Position numbers and translations under genes: made by a program. A model generated the notes under the pieces. It saw only the letters and a list, made by a program, of their open reading frames with translations, ran no database searches and was not told where the DNA came from. 64,000 nucleotides of DNA, from contig CP087212.1 in the NCBI GenBank assembly GCA_020912385.1, forward strand, positions 2,046,001 through 2,110,000, in the 5' to 3' direction. The first letter of the stretch is position 1, and every line of letters starts with the position of its first letter. The stretch is from Neofusicoccum parvum. Its lineage: Eukaryota > Ascomycota > Dothideomycetes > Botryosphaeriales > Botryosphaeriaceae. Below are positions 1-10,919 of the stretch, piece by piece.

Positions 1-1390
1 TTCACTTAACCCCAAACTCAAATCACCCAGCGGGCTGCTCGATCGCGATACGAAGCGCGCTCAGGCACGCGTACATCTATCGACGAGCGCACGCGCCCGG
101 CGACGGCAGACTCAGGCCAGAGGCCTGGCGGACTGGCAGCAGCACGCAAAAGCAACGCAGTCCCAGCGCGCCAATTAACCTTTCCCGGCCATCCGTCCAG
201 CCGCAGCCCTCCGCGCGCTCAGCGTGCCTCTTTTGCTTTTGCGTGCAGCCGCATGATCACGATCGGATGCTCTGCGCCGTACCGCGTCCGTAGGGCGACG
301 CTCACCTCTCTGCGCCCTCGCGATTGCCTTTTTGGACGTGCACCTTCCCTTTGCGCACCGTCCATAAAACCGTTGAACCTACTTCCGGACATGCTCACGC
401 TTCCTTTTCGGCCAGCCCCCACGAACCACGGTTCTAGACCTGGCGCCACCAATCACCCGCGAAGGAGCCACCCGCCAGGTCCGGCTCATCGGCGTGCCCG
501 CTGGCTCACGCCCGGCCTCTTCAGCTCAGCCATTGTGCCATTACGCGGCTGTCTCTCGCCAGCCCCCGGTGGTGGTGATGGAGCACCGACCCGTGCTGGT
601 GGCTTGCTGTGTGCTGGGTCTAGGCTGGCTCCAACGCGGCTGTGCCTGGCTAGCAAAAGCAATGACGCTGGTACCTGGCTAACAGCGGGCTGGTAGAGTA
701 CCCGAGCGAACCCAATCCTGTTGACAATGCCATTGTTTTTTGTTATTGGACCGCTATAGCGGCTACTCGCAAACAAGCCTCCAGCCCGATGTCAACACCA
801 GGGCAGCCCCAGCCGAGCGCACCGCCATCGAACCCAGATGCCAGCCACACCGCGCTCAAATCTCCCCCTTTCTGTGAGCCGGTTTTGAGTTCTCACCAGC
901 TGCTGGGCGCGCTTCGCCCCGTCTATCCGCGGCGCAAGCGTAGCGTAGCGCATTTCCGGCAGCGTCTTCGGCCAGTGGGCAGCCTCCCGCGCCCCGGAAG
1001 TGTAAACGTCCGATGGCTCCTGCCATCTCCTGCGCGGCGCTGGAAACAGGAACCAGCAACAGGCAAAATGGTTGCCCTGGCGAGCAGGTCGAGCGCCAGG
1101 CACAGCCGCAGTGGTCCGGAGGCGGCCGCGAGATCCGACGCCCCGTCGACGGGCCTGGAGCTCCGGAAAGCCGCGGTTGCTTCGGAATGGGCCTGCACTG
1201 CAACGGCGGAACCACTGCGTGCCATGGCGACCGGAAACATCAACACCACTCTTTAGACTCTCGTGATACGGTCGCACCCCTGGCCGCCGGTTTCCGTTGC
1301 CCGTGTGGGTTCTTTTTTCTTTTTCTCGTTCCTTGGAAGCGCTCGCCCGAAGCCTGTATTGTTCGTGATGCGGGGATTTCCCCAGCCCCG

Positions 1391-1404
1391 CGAGGCGCGC
1401 CTCG
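1391..1404. repeat. 14-bp perfect palindrome
   Basis: CGAGGCGCGCCTCG reads the same on both strands and is flanked by CCC on the left and GGG on the right, so the near-palindrome is about 22 bp. It could be a dimeric regulator site or chance in GC-rich DNA. Confidence 0.5.
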
Positions 1405-4400
1405 GGGTTCGGATGAGCGGTGACGACTGCTTGTTTTGCTGTTTGTCAGCTGGACTGCCGAGGGTGTGCGTGCTTCTTTCGACCGGTCAATGATGCTTGT
1501 TCCTGCGCACGAAAGCAGTAAGAAGCTTGCGCGAGAAGCGCGCACAACGCGACCCGCGTCGCAAGCGCCCGCGTGACGCTCGCATTGCTTTACCACGGCT
1601 ATAATGCGTCACTTGGTGCGGTGTGTGTGTGTGCTGTAAGCGTGGGGGGTGGGGGCGGCGGTTCTAGATGGTCTACACAGTCATCATCAGCTGTTTGCAG
1701 GGCGCTGTGCAGACGCTGTGCAGGCGCTGCGTTATGTGGCCATTAGACTTTAGACTTTTTTCTTGCTGTTCGGCTTACTTGCTCACCACCACCATACATG
1801 CACAGCCGGACATACACTGCCTCTCTAAGTCATGGTTTCTTTGCTTTGCAGCCGCCGAGCGCCTACGCCCGTACTCTTAGCAGGCTTGTTCATTCAGGCA
1901 AGTCTGCTCCGCGACACCTTGCTGACGGGTCCACAACACGCCTTATTTAAACTTTTTCTCGACGGACCAACACTCCGAGCGCGACTGAAAGGAGAACGAA
2001 CTTATCCGGCAGTTAGCTGCGGATAGGCCACCTTCGGAAGCTTTTTTTTTTTTTTTCCTCTCTTCATTTCCTTTCTTCGCCGACTTTCTTCGGAACTATG
2101 TTTAGTCGAGGACGCTCAGGAGTGTGCAGTCTATCTGACTTTTGGCTGCTCGAAGCTTTTGAGAAAGACTCATTTTCGAGATCTACCATGAATATGGCTG
2201 ATGCAATTTCGAGCGGCTCGACTGCTTTCCCACCGTGAACCCTGCACATTTGTAAATGTAGCTTTCTCCGGACCTGGGAAATCATCGTCTGCCTTGGCCA
2301 GATAGCTGTTTCACTGGGTGCGGAGGCACAGAGCGAGAGCATGCGCGCTCGGACGGTGGGCACGGATACGAGATGTGCGGCTATCAGAGTTTATACCAAC
2401 GTCTAGTCGTCTCTTGTTTCGGCGCCAGTCGGCGAATAAACAGGAAAGCTTCGCGGGAAAATGGGCCACTCGGCGAGTGAACACCTGTTCAGGCGTTCTG
2501 CTTCATCCCCGCAATCGTAGTTCCTCCTGTGCAGTACGCGTCGCCGCCGGTTGAGGAACGGGAGGGGCACATACGCACACACGCGCACACCTGACGATAG
2601 GCTGTGCGACGACGGTTGCTACCCGTTCGAGGCTAGGAGACTCGTACACGAACGTCCACCATGGTGGCTTTCGCGTGTAACTCTTCGCCCTCTTTGGCTT
2701 CGGCGCTTTTCTATCGCGGCGGGAGTTTGCGATTGAGTTGCCAGGCTCTCAATCGCGCGATCGCATTGGGCGCTATCTCCGGTCGAACGCGAGAAATCTG
2801 TTGCGTGTCATCATCATCAATTTATGGTAGAGATGTTCAGTCCTCGCAATATACTTTTCACCGGCGCAGAGAGGAAGGGCGACGATAGTGTGGGCTTGGC
2901 AACAAGACACTACAACAGCAGAGGAGAAGTCACGCGGCAAGAAATGCCGTGGAATGCCAACGCTCGCCTACGCCTGTTTGGGATGTTCGCGGGCAGCTGC
3001 TTTCGTGTGCGAAGAATGAGGTGAGTGTCGCCCGCCATTACTGTCGGCCGAGACGGACACGGCAGCACGAGTAGGGTGTATGCGCAGCGTAATAGGCTGA
3101 GGCGCAGCAGAGCGTGCCACAGCACTACGAACACATCTGGTGATGCTCGGCAGAGACATGGCTCACGATGCGGGTGGGGTGGTGCATTGAGGGGCAGGTA
3201 AAGGCCCTCGCTACCAAGCTCGCGGACCAATATACCGCCAGCAGCTTCCACAGCTTTCCGCTTGTCTATGCCCTTTGACCCACGGCCGTTTCACGATTTA
3301 TTGCCCACGCTTTGCTGTTTCCATTGTCTTCTGGTCCGACGGGCACCGGAAAACATGCGCAAGCGCCGTTGTCGTCAGGAGATTGGTGCAGGTACTCTGC
3401 ATGCAGCTACAATACGGCTATCCTCAGAGGGGCACGCCATGCGGCATCTTCGGCATCGCCGCCCAACAACACACCCTCAGGAACGACGTCTCGTCGCAAG
3501 CGAATACGATAACCTTCCTCAATTGTCGGAGCGCCCCTCCCGACCGACGTCAAGAAACCTCTCTGTCTGTCGGCTGCAGTGCAGCTGACAAAAACACCGC
3601 GGCCGATCCGCGAAGAACGCGCTGCATCTGGGTGAGCTGGCATTTTTCCTGCTGCACTTTCGCTTCGATACACGACCCACACCCCACCGTGGACAGCCGC
3701 TGCATCGCATAATCAACTTCCGTCCGCCGCCCCCCACCAAGCCTCGGCCGATCCATACGTCAAGCAAACCGCCAACCGAGATCGCAGGAGCGCCTATCAC
3801 CGCCAGCACGTGGCGGTCAAACCTCGCCAATCCGAATCCACAGTCCCCTTTCCCTCCGCCTAGAAAGAGGAAATTGCTCTGCATAATGCCCGACCCAGCT
3901 GCGTCGGCGCGCAACGCCCTCCCAATCGTCGCTCAGCCCTGAATCGAGGGGCAGGCGAGGGGTGGAGAAGAAAAATGCGATCTGCGGTTATCTGTGACGA
4001 CGGATCTGCGGCTTCGGACCCTGATACGCGCTGCGTTCCTCCGTTTCGTGGAGAAGGGCGGCACCGCACTTCACAATTCGCCACCTCCCTTCGTGCCTCT
4101 CTGCCGCTCGTAATTCCCACTTTTCTGTCACCATACGAGCCAGCCGCTCATTCGTCGTCCCACTATACCGCTCCGTTCCTCCCTGTCGTACCGCCCGGCA
4201 TTTTTTTCCCAAGCGAGACTATCGCGAAACGTCACTACCGAGCACTTCGCGAGCATCAATCTCTGGTAAAGGAAAAAAAAAGATATGTGCAACGCTCAGT
4301 GGTTTCAACACCCCTTCGTCTTCCGGTCGACCACTACCGCATCGTCTTAGTTCGTTTCGGAAGTCCACCCGTCAAGTCACCCATGGCCCCATCACAGCCC

Positions 4401-6068
4401 CTTTGCCCCGCGAGCACGTTCATGCGATGCGCGCAACCCTTCACGATGGCCAGAGAGAGACGACCAGAAATGTCAAACCAATTCTTCCTAGCGAAGGGCA
4501 GCGAGCGCAATCCCGCGAGAAATCCGAAACACAGCCACCCGCACGAGCTGCGACAGAGCAAGATCGGAAAGAGCTGGCGCGCTGTCGACGATAGATTGCA
4601 AGCTTCAGCCAACCGCAACCATCTGCCCACCCATGCCTGTCACCTTCTTCTCAGCCGCCCGCCTGTGCCGGTGGCCGGTAACCGAGAGAGAGATGGATGA
4701 GGGACGACGCTTGTAAACGCCGTCCTAACCCCGTTGCGTCGTAGGCCACGCACGGCACGTTGATACCCATCACGCCTGAGTGCTCCCACCATTCGGAGAG
4801 CGCACAGCGACAATCAGCTATGCAAGGGATAAAGCGTCTGCACTAGCAAGCCGCTCTCCCTTTACACCGCCACCTTCACAAGTCTTCTCGGCACAAAGAT
4901 CAAGCCCGTTCCCGGGACCAAGAGGTAGTCCCATGACCCCGGCCGCGAATCTTCAGCGAGAGGGCGGTGGCTTTTTTTCCCCCTTCCTTCTCGAAGGCGC
5001 GCGCCCCGTTGCAACGACTCGCGCCTAGCCTCCATGCGTTCAGCAATTCCGCTGCCCTTTTCCTGGGAGAAGCCGCTAGAAGCAGCCCCGCCGTCTGCCT
5101 TATGTCGGCGCAGGTTGCCGGACCGGGCATGGCCTCAACGGCGGCCGGTATTCGAGAATGACTCTTCGCATCGTCATGCCTCAGCTGCCTCGCGATCCTT
5201 GCTTTTTCTTTCAGCCGCCTTGTTGTTCCTTGGGGTGGAGCCTGCGGCAGGGCACACGCACGATGGACCCTGGATCCTGGGCGCTCGCGTGTCTGGTTGG
5301 CGGCGTCGTGCTCTGTACCCCGGCATTTTTGCCACACCGTCATTTCGCGAAAAAAAATCCAAGGCGCGTCACGGCAAGTGTGACGACGAAGCATATCCGA
5401 CAAGTCCGATGATTCGACGAGAAGGAGCAAAAGCAGGCACCAAGTTGAAAATTTTTCTTGATTCCTACGGTCGTAAAACGGGACGTGAGTACGAGTAGCA
5501 AGAAGGCAGGTACGAGGAGCGTCCGTGCGCCTACACCCAAAGGCGGTGGGAGAGGCTGGGAAGGCTGGAGCAGCACGAGACGAGACACGATGCGGAGGAA
5601 AGGAGCCACGTGTGCGGTGAGCGTCCAGTGCGTCCTTCTAGAAGCCTCACCCACATTCCCCACTTCGACGCTCCGAGTGCCACAAGGCCCTCTTTCCAGA
5701 AGTTCGAGAACGGCGCTAGAAGAATAATGAAAGGAGCGGTGATGATGGGTCTGAGGGTCGACGGGCAGGAGAAAACGGGTGCGAGTGCACAGACAGGTAC
5801 GCAGACTCAGAGAGGAAGGGTGATCCTTGATCGACCAAGCAGCCCTATGCGCGTAATGGGCATGGTCCGTCGAGGGACCCTTTTTCAGGCAGCCTGCGGC
5901 TCTCCCACTCATCAAAGTTGTGCCGCAGGAGCGCAATGCGGCTCCTAAGGTTCCAAGATTTTTTCTCTCTGGCGCAAATCAGCAGGCCTGAGCGTGGAGC
6001 CTTTGAGCCGCAGGGCGCCTCGCTGGGGAGGGATGGCTTGGGCTCTGGCGATGGCTTCACGATCGGTT

Positions 6069-6156
6069 GCGAGTAGCGTGACGCTACGCTGCGCCGTTGA
6101 TTTCCTGTTGGACCCTGGCCCGCCAGGCCGCCCACTTGGCTCGTCACGCTACTCGC
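6069..6156. repeat. 15-bp inverted repeat around a 58-bp spacer
   Basis: GCGAGTAGCGTGACG at 6069-6083 is the exact reverse complement of 6142-6156. The left arm continues into a small palindrome (TAGCGT-g-ACGCTA). The TGACG cores resemble half-sites of bZIP factors. It lies about 260 bp beyond the stop codon of the minus-strand gene ending at 6417, so it may act in 3' end formation or be a regulatory element; both are inference. Confidence 0.5.
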
Positions 6157-6416
6157 CGCGACGCGTCGACGGTGCGCTGGACGTGTTCGTGATCATTTCA
6201 CGCGTGGTGGCCGGTGGGCGCGAAGGAGCGGTCAATTGAGACCGGCGCCGTTGACCGTGCCGTTGACCGCAGACCTGCTCCACCAGCCCACCGCCGTCGC
6301 GCTGCTCTTCATTCCTTCGTCCTCAACCGCCCGTTGCCCACGCCTCGCCGTCATGCTGTGATGCTGATCGCGCCTCCTTGATGCTGATCACTTGTTTGAG
6401 TTCTGCCGCCGTGACA

Positions 6417-7428
6417 TCATAAATCCTCACCGTCTTCATCGACGCCCAAGTTACCGGCAGCTTGGGTGGATACCCAATGCTCCATCATCTGCTGGCTGCT
6501 TGCCGTGCCTTGTGCTGCTGCGGTGCCTGATGAGCCGCCGCTGCGCACCACTGGGCCCTTGCGCTTGACCACGAGACATAATATGCGCCCATATATGCTG
6601 AAGCCATCGTATGACGTGTTGAGTGCCATCTTTTTCTTGTCGTCCAGCTCGTCGGTGTCGGCCGCCGTCTTGCCTCGCTCCTGGCCACGCTTTCTATTAC
6701 GCTTCACGGGCGCGTCATCAAAAGCATCTTCAGATTCGCTGGAGACATCGTTGACAAAGAGCTCGTCGTCACTGCCTTCGCGACGCCGGCGCTTGCTGGG
6801 CCGCGCGGTCTCGGCACGTGCTTCAGGTATATCAGCGAGAGCAACCGGCGCGTCCCCATCGTCGTCTTCTCCGCGAATTGCAATTGGCGCATCCTGGTCA
6901 CCGGCGTCGACGTCGACGGGCTTGTCGCTCGTGTCGCCGCCGGCCAGCCAGCCGGTCAGCTTTCCCGAGCTGCTCTTGATGCGTGGTTTGTCGTGGAATG
7001 ACTTCTGCTTGGTGAGCAGTGCATGGGGCGTGGAATTGTCAGTCAGGAAGATGGAGACTTCGAAGTCATCTGCGCCAGCGCGGTGTCAGTATTCATTCCA
7101 GTACTGCTACCACGCTGCCCAGCCGCAGACTTCATGCCAATGAATTCCAGTCGCGTGCAACCATTTCGTGGTCCCTGCCGTGCAGAAACATACCTCCGGC
7201 GACGACATCCTTTACGCCCTTCTTCCCTTTGCCCTTGCGCTCGGAACGCTCCTTCTCCTCCCACAGCTTGGGCAGGACCAGCGGCCTAACGGCTTCAATA
7301 ATGCGTGGCAGGGCCGGGTCATTGCGGCGCAGCAGCCAGGTCTCAGCATGGGCCGGGTTGTCCAGGTAGATGCGGACTTCGAGGGCGGAGTGTCGAGTGA
7401 TGCGGAGGTAACGGCGGAGCGGCGCCAT
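6417..7428 (-). CDS. conserved fungal protein of unknown function, probably nuclear
   Basis: Two exons, 7428-7194 and 7069-6417, joined over a 124-nt intron (donor GTATGT, acceptor GCGCAG), give 295 residues. The N-terminus begins MAPLRRYLRITRHS and is a compact conserved block (residues 1-75) with pattern YLDNP-WLL-DPALPRIIEAVRPLVLPKL, then a basic KGKGKK stretch. After the intron comes DDFEVSIFLTD, a conserved motif followed by an acidic and basic low-complexity middle (RPSKRRRR, about residue 166) that looks like a nuclear localisation signal. A second conserved block near the C-terminus contains YDGFSIYGRILCLVVKRK. I recognise this as a protein found widely in filamentous ascomycetes but know no function. 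It shares a 278-bp divergent promoter with SAM37. The splice is fixed because it joins the two conserved halves in frame. Confidence 0.8.
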
Positions 7429-7706
7429 GGCGCGGGCGCGGGACGGAGCGGTGCCCTTGGTCACGCAAACGTCGCAGCTGCGACAGACACGGCGAGACAG
7501 GCGGCAGCGGCAGCTGGATAGGGCCGATAGTGCGCGGGGCGTGGTGGTGAGGGCGGCTCTGCGGGCGGAGGGGTTGTGGGCGGAGGGCGGAGGTGCTGCG
7601 GGACGGGGCGATGACGATGTTCGATGATCGACGGCCTGAGCTTTCGCAAAGAAATGGGAGCACCACACCCAACATGCAGCAACACCCACCGCACCCCCCG
7701 CAGACA
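7429..7706. promoter_or_regulatory. 278-bp bidirectional promoter
   Basis: The start codons of the minus-strand unknown gene (7428) and the plus-strand SAM37 gene (7707) face away from each other with only 278 bp between them, so both promoters must lie here or overlap the coding ends. No clear TATA box is seen. Confidence 0.6.
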
Positions 7707-9317
7707 ATGGTTCTGGAGCTCCACGTCTGGGGCCCGGCATTCGGCCTCCCGTCAATTGATCCCGAGTGCATTGCCGCCGTCGCCTACGCCAAGCTGACCC
7801 TGCGCGAGGGCAGCTGGGTCGTCGTCGCATCGCACGACGTCTCCAAGAGTCCGAACAGTGCGTGCGTCTCAGGAGTTGCCCCGTATGCGCCTGATCACCA
7901 GGACGCTCTGCTGACGCTCGCGTGACAGCCGACTTTCCCGCCCTTCGCAATGGTCCGACCTGGGTCGCAGGCTTCAAGCCCATTGTGCAGTATCTGCAAA
8001 GGCACAGCGCATCAGAGCACAACCCCGACGAGCATCTGACCGAGCGCGAGCGCTCCGACACCACTGCGTACGCTCCCTGTCGCCTCCAGATCTCACTCCA
8101 CGCTGACGCTGTCGAACCCCAGCTTCGCCTCCTTTCTCCGCACGAACGCGCTTCCGCTGCTTGACCTCAACCTCTACACCTCCGCCGCAAATTACTACCA
8201 AGCCACCGCACCCGCCTTCACTGCGCTGCTGCCATGGCACCTGAACTACACCATACCGCCTGCGCGACGCGAGGCTGCTCGGGCCCGGACACAACACCTG
8301 GGCTTGAGCTCCCTAGATATAGACACTGTCGACGACAGCCCGACTGAAGACAGCTTCTCTGCTGGCAAGAAGAACGCGGGCATCAAAGACGACCAAGGGC
8401 CGGCTCCGTATAGACAGAGCCTCCTCCCTTTCGCACGGAAGAAGGGTCTCCGGAACCTACTCAGCCAGCCCGAGTATGCCGCACGCTTCAAGCTTGACGC
8501 CCTCGCCAACGACTGCCTCATCCCACTTGACACCCTGCTTGGCGATGACGAGGAAAAGGAACTCCTCCTCCACTCCCCGCACCCCACCACGCTCGACTGT
8601 CTGGTTCTGGGCTACCTCTCCCTCATGCTCTACCCAGACCTGCCATCCTCATGGCTCGCCGACACCATCAAATCCCGCTTCCCCCGCCTCGCGCAATACA
8701 CAGCCCGCATGCGCGACCTGACCATCGGTTCCGAGGACGCCAAAGCATCGGACCTCATGGCCCTCAACGACCTGCGCGGCAGCCCAGAGCTCATCGCCAA
8801 GGGCCGCAAGGAGCTTGGTCTGGTCCTGCCGTGGGCGCTCGCCTCGCAGCCCTCCATCGCCGGCACCGCGGGCAGCATCGTCTGGTCCATCGCGACCAAA
8901 CTCCCGCTCGTGAACCGCGCGCTCGTCCCTGACCCCATCATCCCGCAGCCCGGGAAAACGCCCTACGTCCCCAATGACACGCTGCTGACCTCGCTGACCG
9001 CGTTTGCCGGCGCTGTTGCGGCAGGTGTGCTTGGCGCGGCATACTTTGTCCAACAGAACCCGAACCCTGGCGATGTCATCTTCAGGAATGAGAATGCTGC
9101 TGCCCCGCGATTTGGTGGATTCGGCGATTTCGGAGACGCCGGCTCGGCTATGGCGGCGTTGGGTAATCAGTTGGATATGGAGGCGCAGTGGCACCGTGAG
9201 GTGGAGCTGCAAAGGCAGAGGTCGAATCAGACCTCAGATGTGGAAGTCAATGTGGGCGTAAGTGCTCAGGAAGGGAAAGGCGGTGTGGGCTTGAAGGGCG
9301 AGACGCATGTGCCTTGA
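7707..9317 (+). CDS. SAM37: SAM37/metaxin-like subunit of the mitochondrial sorting and assembly machinery
   Basis: Exons 7707-7857, 7929-8067 and 8123-9317 give 494 residues. The family helps insert beta-barrel proteins into the mitochondrial outer membrane as part of the SAM complex. The N-terminus (MVLELHVWGPAFGLPSIDPE) is the glutathione-transferase-like start typical of Tom37/metaxin, followed by NGPTWVAGFKPIVQYL. The second intron (8068-8122, 55 nt) has a CTGAC branch site, and using it restores the conserved block SFLRTNALPLLDLNLYTS. Residues near 225-345 form the C-terminal metaxin-like half. A hydrophobic segment near residues 385-407 (LTAFAGAVAAGVLGAAYFV) is a likely outer-membrane anchor. 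I chose the ATG at 7707 because the homologous region starts there. It converges on the telomere protein gene. Confidence 0.9.
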
Positions 9318-10919
9318 GGGCTCCTGATTTGCCACAGGAGAGAACTTTGATAGATAGCAAGGCATGGCGATGCACTCTTTGTATAATATCCCTATTATGA
9401 ATTTGTAACTCCAAATGATAGACTGGCATTCTAAGAATATTCCTTGAGCTATGTGTGACTAAGACTTTGGTCTTGTTGTTGAAAGGATTTTTCCAGAGTC
9501 TTTCCCCGTGATCCTAAACAAAATAGACCGCGAAACCAGACAAACATTGAATTTTCCACGGTCCGATTTAACGATGTATACTATGATGACGTTTGATGCC
9601 CAAAAGTTTCAAGGCGGATGGATGGCTTCCAGCTCATCAGCAAAGTGGTTAGGAACCAACCTCGAGGCAATGAGCGAACCTTCAGCCAGCTGAGACGTCG
9701 ATCAGTGACGTACCATCCCCGCGAGCAACCACCCCACGTTTCTTTAAACTTTTCACCACCACACCAGATGCGGCAACTGCCCTCACTGCAGCACTCACAC
9801 CACTGCGCCTCACCTTCCCTAACATCCACCTTACCTGCCCGGTCTCCACTACCGGCGCGCGAAGAAACCTTATTTCCCGTCCAACCACCTCCCTCACAGT
9901 TTCCGATCTCCGATGCGCCATTGCATTGAACAACACTCGCAAGAAGGCAAGAAACCGGTGAACCTCAAACACGCACCTGAAACTATCCTCCGCCGAAAAC
10001 TAACGTCATCATCGGCAATTAACCCACCGGACAAGGCGCCTAGGCAGGCAGGCAGGCGAGCGATTACCTTAAGAGGGAGAAAGGAAAAAAAAAATGTCTT
10101 GAAACCGGGAAACCCCCAACCCAAAACAAATCGCAAACACGTCCGCACCTCCAACGGCCCCACACCTCACCGCCACGATGGAGCGGACAGCAGCCATTGC
10201 GCGCCGTGACGGAACGCGCATGCATACCCCGCCTTTTAAGTGGCTTGGATGCTTGATAGCAGGCTCCCCCTCCCTACCCCTCCCCCCCGCTCCGCCGCGC
10301 GGCTGAGTTAAGGTTTTGTGGGCTTTTTCTTTTCTTTTTCCTTTTATCTTTCCTTGATTACTGTGCGTTGCGGCGTTGGTGGAGGGGGAGCAGCAGCAGG
10401 ATTGATGGGCTGACGCCGGGCGAGCGATCCCGAGCGCGATAAACTTTTCTGCACGCCAAAAAAAACAGCCCGGGTGAGACGTGCGTTAGAAGGTGCATTG
10501 AGACCGTACATGATTGATGACGTTGATGCCCTTCCTGCCTACATACTCCACGTAAACGCCGAAGCTGGTAGGGAGGGAGGGAGCGAGCGAGCGAACAGAA
10601 GGGACCAGGTTGCACGACTTGCTACGATTAACTTTTGCCCCGCCCCCCTCCATAATGACAAAACACCAGAAGAGGCAGCCTTGTACGCCTCGGACGCCGC
10701 GCTAACGAAAAGCTGCCTTGCCTCGCGTATATACGAGATGCGCGAGAAATAAAAAAAAATAAGAAAAAGAATATATACCGCACAGTATTAGCAAGCAAGC
10801 TGGCGTCAAACGATAGTCGCCGATGCTACCGTGCCGTGCCGCGCCATCCGGCATTGTCCATGAAACCCATGCCTTGTGAAACTTCCCTGCTTAATCCCTC
10901 CACGCATCCCACCCGCTCA
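9318..10919. other. convergent 3' intergenic region
   Basis: SAM37 (+) and the TPP1-like gene (-) converge here, so the 1.6 kb should contain both 3' untranslated regions and terminators. It has A/T-rich stretches near 9360-9420 and 10740-10780, and a short GGGA/GCGA repeat at 10570-10592. No coding signal is seen. Confidence 0.6.

Larger units (their letters stand above)
1..6416. other. gene-free left arm
   Basis: No open frame in this 6.4 kb shows a recognisable domain, a consistent codon pattern or joinable exons. The open frames present are up to about 240 codons and rich in Arg, Pro, Ser and Ala, as expected from chance in GC-rich DNA. It holds a T tract near 2042-2056, a 14-bp perfect palindrome at 1391-1404 and a 15-bp inverted repeat near 6069-6156. 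It may be regulatory or untranslated DNA of a gene to the left, or a non-coding transcript; the sequence alone does not decide. Confidence 0.6.

Noticed and set aside
3975..4700. Plus-strand open frame of 241 codons in the left arm
   Set aside because: No conserved motif, irregular codon use and competing frames on the minus strand; treated as chance.
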